Part shown: piece after piece, positions 14,672 to 23,869 of the stretch
Layout: every line of letters begins with the position of its first letter
Numbering within the stretch: the first letter of the stretch is position 1
Assembly (NCBI GenBank): GCA_902490585.1
Contig: CABUEI010000025.1
Coordinates: 1-28,060, forward strand
From: an uncultured Oscillospiraceae bacterium
GTDB lineage: Bacteria > Bacillota > Clostridia > Oscillospirales > Ruminococcaceae
DNA length: 28,060 nt
Direction of reading: 5' to 3'
The notes under the pieces: model-generated
What the model was told of the DNA's origin: nothing
Database searches by the model: none
Seen by the model: the letters and a program-made list of their open reading frames with translations, nothing else
Program-made: the position numbers and the translations under genes

Positions 14672-16057
14672 ATGCAGCCCGAAATTTTAATTGCAATATG
14701 CGTAGCGGTAGTCATCGTATTCGCATTATTGATGGGTATCTTATCAAGATACCGTAAGTGTCCCTCAGATAAGATACTTGTTATCTACGGTAAAGTCGGA
14801 AGCGACAAGAACGGTCAGGCAAGAAGCGCAAAGTGCGTACACGGCGGTGCGGCATTCATTATGCCCATCATCCAGTCGTATCAGTTTATGGACTTAACGC
14901 CCATATCTATCAATGTAGACTTGAAGAACGCACTTTCAAAGCAGAATATCCGTGTTGATGTACCCTCAAGATTCACAGTAGGTATTTCGACAGAGCCGGG
15001 TATAATGCAGAATGCCGCTGAGCGTCTGCTCGGTCTGAGAATGAACGAGATACAGGAGCTTGCAAAGGACATTATATTCGGTCAGTTGCGTCTTGTAGTT
15101 GCTACTATGGAGATTGAGGAAATAAACAACGACCGTGACAAGTTCCTTGTTGCCGTATCAAACAACGTTGAGATTGAGCTTAAGAAGATAGGCTTACGTC
15201 TTATCAACGTTAACGTAACAGATATTAACGATGAGTCGGGATATATCGAAGCGCTCGGTAAGGAAGCTGCCGCAAAGGCTATCAACGATGCGAAGAAATC
15301 CGTTGCCGAAAAGGATCGTGACGGTGAGATCGGTCAGGCTAACGCACAGCGTGACCAGCGTATACAGGTCGCTGCCGCAAACGCTCTTGCTATCAAGGGT
15401 GAGAACGAGTCCAAGATTGAGGTCGCTCAGTCTGAGGCTTTAAGACGTGAAAAGGAAGCGGAATCAATGCGTCTTGCTACAGCCGCAGAAGCTGTTCAGG
15501 CAGCTAAGGCAAAGGAAGAAGCCTACATAGCACAGCAGCAGGCAGAACAGACCCGTGCCGCCCTCGAAACCGCAACTCAGCAGGCGGATATAATCGTTAA
15601 GGCTAAGATTGCCAAGGAGCAGGCTGAGATTGAGGCCGAGGCTCAGGCAGAGGTTGCACGCCGCACCGCAAAGGGTGAGGCTGACGCTCTGTTTGCAAAG
15701 ATGGAAGCACAGGCACGAGGCGCTCAGGAGATACTCGTAAAGCAGGCTGACGGTATGAGAGAGCTTGTAAATGCCGCAGGCGGAAACGCAGACAGCGCAA
15801 TCAAGCTGATTCTTGCAAACAATATGGAAGAACTGATGAAGATACAGGTGGAAGCTATCAAGAACATCAAGATAGACAAGGTAACCGTTTGGGACGGCGG
15901 CTCAAAGGGCGAAAACGGCAAGACTGCCACAGCCGACTTTATCAGCGGTATAATGAAAGCTATTCCGCCTATGGGTGAAATGTTCAACCAGGCAGGTATG
16001 GAGCTTCCCAAGTTCTTAGGCGAAAAAATCGACGGTCCCAAAACCCTCGACAGCTAA
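14672..16057 (+). CDS. floT: flotillin (FloT-like)
   Basis: 461 residues; AGGAGG at 14658-14663 with eight bases to ATG 14672. An N-terminal hydrophobic hairpin or anchor (about 5-24) is followed by an SPFH/PHB domain (about 28-200, including LGLRMNEIQELAKDIIFGQL and VNVTDINDESGYIEALGKEA), then the long Ala/Glu/Gln/Lys-rich flotillin coiled coil (about 200-370). A C-terminal tail ends PMGEMFNQAGMELPKFLGEK. Flotillins oligomerise at the inner face of the membrane and scaffold lipid microdomains. Size and the NfeD gene upstream point to the FloT rather than the shorter FloA branch. Confidence 0.95.
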   Translation: MQPEILIAICVAVVIVFALLMGILSRYRKCPSDKILVIYGKVGSDKNGQARSAKCVHGGAAFIMPIIQSYQFMDLTPISINVDLKNALSKQNIRVDVPSRFTVGISTEPGIMQNAAERLLGLRMNEIQELAKDIIFGQLRLVVATMEIEEINNDRDKFLVAVSNNVEIELKKIGLRLINVNVTDINDESGYIEALGKEAAAKAINDAKKSVAEKDRDGEIGQANAQRDQRIQVAAANALAIKGENESKIEVAQSEALRREKEAESMRLATAAEAVQAAKAKEEAYIAQQQAEQTRAALETATQQADIIVKAKIAKEQAEIEAEAQAEVARRTAKGEADALFAKMEAQARGAQEILVKQADGMRELVNAAGGNADSAIKLILANNMEELMKIQVEAIKNIKIDKVTVWDGGSKGENGKTATADFISGIMKAIPPMGEMFNQAGMELPKFLGEKIDGPKTLDS

Positions 16058-16078
16058 GCGGGCGGCTGTGAGCTGCTT

Positions 16079-16304
16079 CAAATTCCGCCTTTGGAAATGA
16101 CTGCGTTCAGCTAAGATTAGCAGAACGGCGGGGTTACACAAAGCAATTATCAATATAAAGTGGATGGCAATTTGCTGCTGACAATTCCACCTGCTCCAAA
16201 TTCCGCCTGCGGCAATGTGCCGCACCAAATTCCGCCTTTGGAAATGACGGCGGTTAGCTAAGGCTGGCGAAACGGCGGAATCAAACAAAGCGTTAATTAA
16301 TAAA
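16079..16304. repeat. imperfect palindromic intergenic repeat, two copies plus a fragment
   Basis: Two ~80-bp copies at about 16079-16158 and 16226-16304 share CAAATTCCGCCTTTGGAAAT, GAC-GCG, AGCTAAG, AACGGCGG and AAAGC in the same order with scattered differences. A third fragment starts at 16197 (CAAATTCCGCC, then GCGGCAATGTGCCGC). In the second copy ATTCCGCC and GGCGGAAT are inverted arms enclosing TTAGCTAA, so the unit can fold. It resembles a miniature palindromic repeat family; no coding potential is seen. Confidence 0.75.
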
Positions 16305-16340
16305 AGCGGTCACGGCGGCAAGCTGTGACCGCTTTTAAAT
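16302..16340 (+). terminator. terminator of the nfeD-flotillin unit
   Basis: AAAAGCGGTCAC (16302-16313) pairs perfectly with GTGACCGCTTTT (16325-16336), ending in a T-run. Nothing recognisable lies between it and 16516. Confidence 0.88.
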
Positions 16341-16516
16341 ATATTGTTTTCGGCGTTATATTCACTATGAAAAAATGATTAACTGCATGCACTCTCACTA
16401 TAGTTGAATTTTTCTCAACAAACGTGCTATAGACAAATCCGTTGTAATCGAATACTATTACTGTTCTTGAGAAAATCGGGAGATATTGTTGACGCCGGAA
16501 CAAAGAAGTAAAATAT

Positions 16517-16547
16517 AACGGGTATCGGCATTTTACCGATACCCGTT
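16517..16547 (-). terminator. terminator of asnB
   Basis: AACGGGTATCGG (16517-16528) pairs perfectly with CCGATACCCGTT (16536-16547). It lies eight bases beyond the asnB stop on the minus strand and is followed there by a TTATATTTT tail. It is also T-rich on the plus strand, so it may act in both directions. Confidence 0.88.
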
Positions 16548-16555
16548 TTCTATGC

Positions 16556-18397
16556 TTATTGCCTGTCAATCCTCACATCATACCGCCTGAGCCAATATTC
16601 TATCTGCAAGAGATATGCGAAGATCTGCGGCGATGTCATAAGCTGACCGTACCAGTTGCCCTCAAACAGTGTCGGATCGTCGCACAGCCGTAACAGCTTT
16701 TCACGGCTGACGATCTCGGTAAGGCGGCAATCCTTGTCTGCAAGCACCGTCCTCATCCTGCGGATAACCTCGGCAAGATAGGTCGGGTTGTGGGTCTTGG
16801 GATACGGCGATTTCTTGCGCCAAAGCACATCGTCGGGCAGTATGCCTTTCATCGCACGGCGGACAATGCCTTTCTCCCTGCCGCCTACCGCCTTTATCTC
16901 CCAGGGAATGTTGAAAGCGTAACGTGCGATTCTGTGGTCGCAGAACGGCACCCTGACCTCAAGCCCGTGAGCCATGCTCATTCTGTCTTTGCGGTCAAGC
17001 AGGCATTGCATAAACCAATAGAAGTTCAGCATGAACATCTCACGCATACGTCTGTCCTTGCGGCTGTCGGTGTCGAGATATTCGGTGTTCTTAAGCGTTT
17101 CGTTACAGCAGAAGTTGACATAATCATTCGGGTCGATGTCGCCCAGTATCCCGTCGCAGAGCAGACCCGCACGGGATGCGGTCGAGCAAGCCCACGGAAA
17201 TCCCGGTTTGTAGAGAATTTCCTCGTTGTGATACCACGGATAGCCGCCGAAAATTTCATCGGCACATTCGCCGCTCAGCGCAACGGTGAAATTGCCCTTG
17301 ATAGCCTTGCAGAACAGGTACAGAGAACTGTCCACGTCTGCCATTCCGGGCAGGTCACGGGCATAGGTTGACAGCTCCAGAGCGTCGGTCAGAGCGGGCG
17401 TATCGACCTCGACATTTATGTGCTTAGAGCCGATGAACGCTGACATTTCCCGTATCCACGGTGCGTCCATATCGGGCTGGAATTTACTGCTGTGGAAGTT
17501 CTTGTCGTTGTCCTTATAGTCGATCGAATAGGTGGTGAGCTGCCTGCCGCTTTGCTCAAACTCACGGGCGGCAACGGCGCTTATGATACTGCTGTCAAGA
17601 CCGCCCGAAAGCATGGTGCAAAGCGGAACATCGCTGACAAGCTGGCGCTTTATGGCATCGGTCAGAAGGTAGGCTATGTGCTGTTCGGTCTCCTCGGCGG
17701 TTTCCTTATGGGGAAGGGCGTGGAACGACCAGTAGGTGCGCTTTCTGAGGCCGCATCGGCAGTACATTGCGCACTCGGCAGGGCGAAGCTCCCTGATTCC
17801 TTTGAAGATGCCGCTTCCCGGCTTTCTCGCAGGACCTAAGAGCATTATCTGAGCGATGCCGTCACGGTCGACCACCGGCTCTATCATAGGGTGGGCGAGG
17901 AGCGTTTTTATCTCGGACGCAAAGATAAGGCCACCTGCGTATTCGTAGTAAAACAGCGGCTTCACGCCGATTCTGTCACGGGCGAGGAAGAGCTGTTTTT
18001 CCTTTTCCTGCCACACGGCAAAGGCGTATATTCCGTTGAGCTTGTCGAGGCAGGCTTCGCCCCAGGTAATGTAGGCGTTCAGAAGTACCTCGGTGTCACT
18101 GGCAGAGGTGAACGAAATGCCCGTAGATTCAAGCTCAGAGCGGATCTCGGCGGTGTTGTAAAGCTCGCCGTTATAGACGATAGTGTAGCTGTCGAGGGGT
18201 GTTTTGCGGGTCATCGGCTGAGCGCCGCCGGCGGGGTCTATGACGCTAAGGCGGCGGTGGGCGAGGGCGCAGTTATCATCTGTGTAGAAGCCGCCGCTAT
18301 CGGGACCTCTCGGAACCATTGTCTGAGCCATTCTACGCATTATTGCGGCGCTGTCGCACAGTCTGCGGCAATCTATCCAACCTGCTATTCCACACAT
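16556..18397 (-). CDS. asnB: asparagine synthetase B, glutamine-hydrolysing
   Basis: 613 residues, normal for the family. MCGIAGW gives the N-terminal nucleophile C2 of the class II glutaminase; R49 (HRRLS), N76 (YNGEL) and D101 are the glutamine-pocket residues. The synthetase half has the ATP pyrophosphate loop SGGLDSS (264-270) and SGECADEIFGGYPWY, and RKDRMSMAHGLEVRVPFCD near 490. ATG 18397 has GAGGTGA (18404-18410) upstream. It makes asparagine from aspartate, glutamine and ATP in the cytoplasm. It stands alone with its own terminator. Base composition is somewhat more GC-rich at its 5' end than its neighbours. Confidence 0.96.
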   Translation of the reverse strand: MCGIAGWIDCRRLCDSAAIMRRMAQTMVPRGPDSGGFYTDDNCALAHRRLSVIDPAGGAQPMTRKTPLDSYTIVYNGELYNTAEIRSELESTGISFTSASDTEVLLNAYITWGEACLDKLNGIYAFAVWQEKEKQLFLARDRIGVKPLFYYEYAGGLIFASEIKTLLAHPMIEPVVDRDGIAQIMLLGPARKPGSGIFKGIRELRPAECAMYCRCGLRKRTYWSFHALPHKETAEETEQHIAYLLTDAIKRQLVSDVPLCTMLSGGLDSSIISAVAAREFEQSGRQLTTYSIDYKDNDKNFHSSKFQPDMDAPWIREMSAFIGSKHINVEVDTPALTDALELSTYARDLPGMADVDSSLYLFCKAIKGNFTVALSGECADEIFGGYPWYHNEEILYKPGFPWACSTASRAGLLCDGILGDIDPNDYVNFCCNETLKNTEYLDTDSRKDRRMREMFMLNFYWFMQCLLDRKDRMSMAHGLEVRVPFCDHRIARYAFNIPWEIKAVGGREKGIVRRAMKGILPDDVLWRKKSPYPKTHNPTYLAEVIRRMRTVLADKDCRLTEIVSREKLLRLCDDPTLFEGNWYGQLMTSPQIFAYLLQIEYWLRRYDVRIDRQ

Positions 18398-18574
18398 TAA
18401 AAATCACCTCATTATGTAAATTTATGGTATATTATGGTTGATACAAGAGTAGTATATGCTCTGTAAATAATTTCCGTGAATGGAAATGTCAAGGCGCACA
18501 TTCGTTTTTCGGGAAAAAGTGAAGTTTTCCGCATGGTTATGGGATTTTCGGGGGATTGTGCAAGTGTTGTGCAG

Positions 18575-18603
18575 TGTGCACATTTGCGGGTGAAATGCGC
18601 ACA
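18575..18603. promoter_or_regulatory. dyad in the asnB-LRR intergenic region
   Basis: TGTGCACATTT (18575-18585) and AAATGCGCACA (18593-18603) are inverted arms of 11 bases with one mismatch. Two more GTGCA copies lie just upstream (18558-18572). It is in the 465-bp gap between divergent genes, so it could be an operator for either. The gap is otherwise AT-rich with no visible gene. Confidence 0.45.
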
Positions 18604-18775
18604 AGGATAAAATTGGTAATTGTGAGTGTGAAACAAGGTGAAAATCGGTCTTTTTTAATTCAAATATAATTTTTTAGTTTTCGATATAACACTCTGTTAA
18701 TATAAATACTAACTATAGCTATATGTGCTGTGGAAACACAATTTGTTTTTCTGCGTGTTAATTTTGTCGAAAATA

Positions 18776-18803
18776 TTGACATTTCGGCAAATAGTGGTAT
18801 CAT
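18776..18803 (+). promoter_or_regulatory. promoter of the LRR protein gene
   Basis: TTGACA (18776-18781), 16-base spacer, TATCAT (18798-18803), about 60 bases before the start codon. Confidence 0.78.
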
Positions 18804-18862
18804 TAAAATGAACAGTTATAAGCATTATACTTGCTATTGCAATATGACGAGGAGAGTGTATT

Positions 18863-21800
18863 ATGAAACTTAAAAGATTTGCGGCAGGGTTTGTTGCGGC
18901 GGTGATGGCACTTGCAGTTATGGGTACGCCTTTGGGCGATATTTTGCCGTTTGTAAGGGAGAGCGTGGCGACGACGGCAGGAGCGGAGACGTACGGAGAT
19001 TATAAGTACAGTGTGCTTGCGGACGGTACGGTGGAAATAACCGGATATACCGGAAGTGCGACTGAAATTGAAATTCCGGCAGCCATTGATGGTAAAAGTG
19101 TGACAAGTATAGGAAATTCTGCATTTGACTCTTGCACCGATCTTACATCAATCACCATACCGGACGGTGTGACAAGTATAGGCAATTCTGCATTTTACTG
19201 GTGCAAAGGTCTTACATCAATCACTATACCGGACAGTGTGACAAGTATAGGTAATAATGCATTTTTGTTTTGCACTAATCTTACATCGATTACAGTTTCG
19301 GAAAACAATAAAAACTATATTTCGGATAATGGAATACTGTTTAATAAGAATAAATCCGAGCTTATCTGTTATCCTGCCGGCAAAACCGACGAATCGTATT
19401 CAATCCCCGACAGTGTTACAAGCATAGTCGCTTATGCATTTCATCGGTGCGAAAAACTTACATCAATCACTATACCGAGTAGCATAACAAGCATAAGTTA
19501 TAGAGCATTTTCCGAGTGCACCGGTCTTAAATCAATCACTATACCGGGCAGTGTGACAAGTATAGGCAGTTACGCATTTTCCGATTGTCTCAATCTTACA
19601 TCAATCACTATACCGGACAGCGTGACAAGTATAGGCAATAATGCATTTTGCAATTGCCCCAGTCTTACATCAATCACTATACCGGACAGTGTGACAAGTA
19701 TAGGCAATGGGGCATTTGACAGCTGCTCCGGTCTTACATCAATCACTATACCGGACAGCGTGACTTATATCAGCAGTAATGCTTTTTTAGATTGTACTTC
19801 TCTTTCCTCGATTACTATACCCGACAGTGTGACAAGTATAGGCAGTTACGCATTTTCCGATTGTCTCAATCTTACATCAATCACTATACCGGACAGCGTG
19901 ACAAGTATAGGCAATAATGCATTTTGCAATTGCCCCAGTCTTACATCAATCACTATACCGGACAGTGTGACAAGTATAGGCAATGGGGCATTTGACAGCT
20001 GCTCCGGTCTTACATCAATCACTATACCGGACAGCGTGACGAGTATAGGCGACAGTGCATTTTCCGATTGCACCGGTCTTTCATCAATCACTATACCGGG
20101 CAGTGTGACAAGTATAGGCAGTTATGCATTTTACGGTTGCTCCGGTCTTAAATCAGTCACTATACAGGATGGCGTGACAAGTATAGGCGATGATGCATTC
20201 CGTGGCAGCGGTCTTACCTCAATCAAAATACCGAGCAGTGTGAAAAGAATAAATACTGGTGCATTTGCAGGAACACCTATTCTTACGAAACAGAAAAATT
20301 ATAATTTAAAATATGTAGAAAAATGGCTTGTTAGCTGTAAAACGAGCGCAAGTACCGCAAAAATACAAGCTGGTACTGTTGGTATTGCAGATTCTGGATT
20401 TTACAATTGCGCCTCTCTTACATCAATCACTATACCGGACAGCGTGACAAGTATAGGCTATGAGGCATTTTCCGGCTGCTCCAAACTTAATTCGATTACA
20501 GTCGCGGGAAATAATAAACACTACATTTCGGATAACGGAATATTGTTTAATAAGAATAAATCCGAGCTTATATGTTATCCTGCCGGCAAGACAGATGAAT
20601 CTTACGCAGTACCTGACGGCGTGACAAGTATAGGCAATGGGGCATTCGAAGAATGCACCGGTCTTACATCAATCACTATACCTGACAGCGTGACAAGCAT
20701 AGGCATTTATGCATTTTACAACTGCTCCGGTCTTACATCAATCACTATACCGGGCAGTGTGACAAGCATAGGCCGTTTGGCATTTGAACAGTGCACCGGT
20801 CTTACATCAATCACTATACAGGACGGTGTGAAAAGTATAGGCAAACAGGCATTTTCGGATTGCACCGGTCTTACATCAATCACCATACCGGACAGTGTTA
20901 CGAATATAGAAAATTGGGCATTTTCTAATACACCTTTCCTTAATGAACAGACCACGACAGTTAAATATGTAGGAAAGTGGGCTGTTAGCTGTGATTATGG
21001 GGCAGAATCTGCAGTTATAGAAAGCGGTACTGTCGGTATTGCAGATATGGCATTTTATAATTGCTCCGCTCTTACATCAATCACTATACCTGACAGTGTA
21101 ACGAGTATAGGAAATGGCGCATTTCTACGCTGCTCCGGTCTTGAAGTGATAAGTGTTTCCGAAAATAACGAATATTACACATCAGTTGACGGCGTACTGT
21201 TCAATAAGAATAAGACAAAGCTTATCTGCTGTCCTGCGAGCAGAAAAGACAAATCATACATAATACCCGACAGCGTGACAAGTATAGAAGATTACGCATT
21301 TTACGGCTGCTCCAGTCTTGCATCGGTTACTATACCCGACAGCGTGACTTATATCGGCAGCAAGGCTTTTTACGGTTGTACTTCTCTTACCTCGGTTACT
21401 ATACCCGAAGGTGTAACAAGTATAGGCGAATGTGCATTTGGTTACGATGGTGGCGGAAATAAAATCTCCGACTTCAAAATCAACTGCTACACCGGCACGG
21501 CAGGCGAAGCCTACGCAATGGACAACGACTTTCTCTTTGACGCTCACACTCACGTTTTCGGTGACTGGGAGGTAACCAAAGCCGCAACCTGCACAGAAGA
21601 TGGCTCACAGACAAGAACCTGCTCTGATTGCGGAGCTGTTAAAACAGAAGCTATCCCTGCAACCGGTCACAGCTTCGGCGAATGGAATATCACAGAAGCT
21701 CCAACCTGCACAGCAGATGGCTCACAGACAAGAACCTGCTCTGATTGCGGAGCTGTTAAAACAGAAGCTATCCCTGCGACCGGTCACACAACTGCCACCG

Positions 21801-23614
21801 ACCCTGCAGTAGCTCCTACCTGCACCGAAACCGGTCTTACAGAAGGCTCGCATTGCTCGGTATGTAATGAAGTAATAACGGCGCAGGAAACTGTTCCTGC
21901 AACCGGTCACAGCTTCGGCGAATGGACTATTATACAAGCCGCAACCTGCACAGGAGATGGCTCAAAGACAAGAACCTGCTCTATTTGCAAAAAATCTGAA
22001 ACTGAAACAATTGCAAAGACCGGACACACAGAAGTAATTGACAAGGCGGTAGAAGCTACCTGCACAAAGACAGGACTTACAGAGGGCAGTCATTGCTCAG
22101 TATGCGGTACTGTAATCAAGGCGCAGGAAGTTGTACCTGCTCACGGACACACAGAAGTAATCGACAAGGCAGTAGAAGCAACCTGCACCAAGACAGGACT
22201 TACAGAGGGCAGTCATTGCTCAGTATGCGGTACTGTAATCAAGGCGCAGGAAGTTGTACCTGCTCACGGACACACAGAAGTAATCGACAAGGCAGTAGAA
22301 GCAACCTGCACCAAGACAGGACTTACAGAGGGCAGTCATTGCTCAGTATGCGGTACTGTAATCAAGGCACAGGAAAAAATAGCGGCTACGGGGCATAAAT
22401 ATGTTGAAACCGTGGTTGAACCAAGCTACAGCAACAGAGGGTATACATTGTATGAATGCTCGGTGTGCGGTTACAGCTATAAGGATAATTATGAGGAACA
22501 GCTTATAGTTCCTGCGGTTACGGGTTTTGCTTCCGGCTCGCAGACAAAATCATCGGCGGTACTCGGCTGGGATAAGGTTTCCGATGCGGACGGATATGCG
22601 GTCGAACTGTACACGGGCGGAAAGTGGAACGAGGTGTTCAGGACTTCCGACAGCAGTGTTACAAGCTGTACTGTAGGTTCTCTCAAGGCGGATTCAATCT
22701 ATTCGCTCAGGATAAGGGCATTCAAAGATACCGATGACGGCACTGTCTACAGCGACTACACAAGACTTGCGGTAAAGACAAAACTTGCAGGTGTTACCGG
22801 GCTGAAGGCACAGGGCGTTACGGCTACGGCGGTAAAGCTGGACTGGGCAAGAAATGCAGGTGCTACGGGCTACATAATCGAGCAGTACAAGGGCGGAAAG
22901 TGGACGCAGATCGCAGTTACCAAAAACAACTATACTCTTACCTTTACTGTCAAGGGGCTTGCGGAGTGCACACCGTATTCATTCCGTGTAAAAGCGTATA
23001 AGAATGACGGCGGCAAGACAAATTACAGTGACTATGTGACTGTCAAAGCGTCAACGCTTTTAGGTACGGTGAAGAACGCTAAGGTCACATTGACCACGGG
23101 TACATGGATCACGCTCGGCTGGGACAGAAATACCGGTGCTACCGGTTATGTCCTCGAACAGTATAAGGGCGGAAAATGGACTGAGATTGCTGTCACAAAG
23201 AACAACACAACGCTTTCCTTTACGGTAAAGGGGCTGAGAAACGATACCACATATTCGTTCAGAATAAAAGCGTATAAAACGGTCGGAGATACAACAACTT
23301 ACGGTAGCTATGTAAGAATAGTCGGAACGACTGATATACCGAATGTTGCAGGGTTCACAGGCTCGGCGGTTTCGCAGTCGGCGGTAAAACTCAGCTGGAG
23401 CAGGAACGACAAGGCAGAGGGCTATATTATCGAGCAGTATAAGGGTGGACGGTGGACTGAAATCAAGGCTGTGGATAGTGATGTTACCGAAATCACGGTT
23501 GAGAAACTTGCAAAGGGTACGCCCTATACGTTCAGAATAAAATCGGTCAGAACGGTTGACGGTGCGGACAAGAGCAGTGATTATGCAAGCGTCAGGGTTA
23601 CGACCGGAATGTAA
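18863..23614 (+). CDS. giant secreted BspA-like leucine-rich-repeat protein
   Basis: 1583 residues; GAGGAGAG (18849-18856) precedes ATG 18863. A signal peptide (about 1-40) leads into some 30 LRR_5 repeats of about 23 residues (consensus C-x-x-L-T-S-I-T-I-P-D-S-V-T-S-I-G-x-x-A-F) to about residue 890. Three spacer units interrupt them (ISDNGILFNKNKSELICYPA type, about 150, 555 and 770). From H897 to about 1210 come Cys-pair repeats (CTEDGSQTRTCSDCGAV and the 41-residue GHTEVIDKAVEATC unit three times). Four FN3-like domains fill 1216-1583. No LPXTG, dockerin or SLH domain is seen, so the anchoring mode is unknown. BspA-like proteins bind host or microbial surfaces; adhesion is inferred. Confidence 0.93.
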   Translation: MKLKRFAAGFVAAVMALAVMGTPLGDILPFVRESVATTAGAETYGDYKYSVLADGTVEITGYTGSATEIEIPAAIDGKSVTSIGNSAFDSCTDLTSITIPDGVTSIGNSAFYWCKGLTSITIPDSVTSIGNNAFLFCTNLTSITVSENNKNYISDNGILFNKNKSELICYPAGKTDESYSIPDSVTSIVAYAFHRCEKLTSITIPSSITSISYRAFSECTGLKSITIPGSVTSIGSYAFSDCLNLTSITIPDSVTSIGNNAFCNCPSLTSITIPDSVTSIGNGAFDSCSGLTSITIPDSVTYISSNAFLDCTSLSSITIPDSVTSIGSYAFSDCLNLTSITIPDSVTSIGNNAFCNCPSLTSITIPDSVTSIGNGAFDSCSGLTSITIPDSVTSIGDSAFSDCTGLSSITIPGSVTSIGSYAFYGCSGLKSVTIQDGVTSIGDDAFRGSGLTSIKIPSSVKRINTGAFAGTPILTKQKNYNLKYVEKWLVSCKTSASTAKIQAGTVGIADSGFYNCASLTSITIPDSVTSIGYEAFSGCSKLNSITVAGNNKHYISDNGILFNKNKSELICYPAGKTDESYAVPDGVTSIGNGAFEECTGLTSITIPDSVTSIGIYAFYNCSGLTSITIPGSVTSIGRLAFEQCTGLTSITIQDGVKSIGKQAFSDCTGLTSITIPDSVTNIENWAFSNTPFLNEQTTTVKYVGKWAVSCDYGAESAVIESGTVGIADMAFYNCSALTSITIPDSVTSIGNGAFLRCSGLEVISVSENNEYYTSVDGVLFNKNKTKLICCPASRKDKSYIIPDSVTSIEDYAFYGCSSLASVTIPDSVTYIGSKAFYGCTSLTSVTIPEGVTSIGECAFGYDGGGNKISDFKINCYTGTAGEAYAMDNDFLFDAHTHVFGDWEVTKAATCTEDGSQTRTCSDCGAVKTEAIPATGHSFGEWNITEAPTCTADGSQTRTCSDCGAVKTEAIPATGHTTATDPAVAPTCTETGLTEGSHCSVCNEVITAQETVPATGHSFGEWTIIQAATCTGDGSKTRTCSICKKSETETIAKTGHTEVIDKAVEATCTKTGLTEGSHCSVCGTVIKAQEVVPAHGHTEVIDKAVEATCTKTGLTEGSHCSVCGTVIKAQEVVPAHGHTEVIDKAVEATCTKTGLTEGSHCSVCGTVIKAQEKIAATGHKYVETVVEPSYSNRGYTLYECSVCGYSYKDNYEEQLIVPAVTGFASGSQTKSSAVLGWDKVSDADGYAVELYTGGKWNEVFRTSDSSVTSCTVGSLKADSIYSLRIRAFKDTDDGTVYSDYTRLAVKTKLAGVTGLKAQGVTATAVKLDWARNAGATGYIIEQYKGGKWTQIAVTKNNYTLTFTVKGLAECTPYSFRVKAYKNDGGKTNYSDYVTVKASTLLGTVKNAKVTLTTGTWITLGWDRNTGATGYVLEQYKGGKWTEIAVTKNNTTLSFTVKGLRNDTTYSFRIKAYKTVGDTTTYGSYVRIVGTTDIPNVAGFTGSAVSQSAVKLSWSRNDKAEGYIIEQYKGGRWTEIKAVDSDVTEITVEKLAKGTPYTFRIKSVRTVDGADKSSDYASVRVTTGM
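19549..20040 (+). repeat. recent 276-bp in-frame duplication inside the LRR region
   Basis: 19549-19764 and 19825-20040 are identical over 216 bases, offset by 276 (92 codons, four LRR units). Neighbouring repeats differ at many silent sites, so this is a recent event. Confidence 0.92.
22022..22390 (+). repeat. three tandem 123-bp Cys-pair units
   Basis: Units begin at 22022, 22145 and 22268, each encoding GHTEVIDKAVEATCTKTGLT and then EGSHCSVCGTVIKAQE. The second and third are almost identical in DNA. Each unit has three Cys (one single, one C-x-x-C). Confidence 0.92.
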
Positions 23615-23650
23615 AAGAAAACAGCAATCCGGGTATTGTGCGATACTGCG

Positions 23651-23727
23651 GGTAGACTGACATAATGCAGTGAGATTATAATTTTTGGGCACCGCTGTGG
23701 GAGAGATCCTGCGGCGGTGCTTTTATA
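23651..23727 (+). terminator. duplicated 3' element and terminator after the LRR gene
   Basis: GCACCGC (23689-23695) pairs with GCGGTGC (23714-23720), followed by TTTTATATTTT. The hairpin and its 18-base loop are the same as at 27508-27539, and GGTAGACTGA upstream is shared too. Confidence 0.85.
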
Positions 23728-23769
23728 TTTTCCGCCGATAATGAGGCTCAAATTAGGCAATTATGGCTA

Positions 23770-23798
23770 TTGACGGTGTTGTACGGCGGTGATATAAT
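23770..23798 (+). promoter_or_regulatory. promoter of the C1 protease gene
   Basis: TTGACG (23770-23775), 17-base spacer, TATAAT (23793-23798), about 70 bases before the start codon. Confidence 0.8.
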
Positions 23799-23869
23799 TA
23801 TAGTATTACTGCTATTTTTGCGGATAATGTGTTAATTTTAACAGAATGATTGATAACGGAGAGGTTTTT

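Noticed and set aside
16297..16569. 90-codon minus-strand frame between flotillin and asnB
   Set aside because: It runs through both terminator hairpins and overlaps the asnB stop. Its composition is not like neighbouring genes.
16556..18397. asnB as a horizontally acquired gene
   Set aside because: It is only moderately more GC-rich by eye, uneven along its length, with ordinary signals at both ends. The evidence is too weak.
21600..22398. Alternative-frame ORFs inside the Cys-pair repeats
   Set aside because: They are repetitive shadows of the main frame, with no start signals.
18863..23614. Regular short repeats that could suggest a CRISPR array
   Set aside because: The repeats are about 69 bases, in frame, and encode a clear LRR consensus; there are no unique spacers of constant length.
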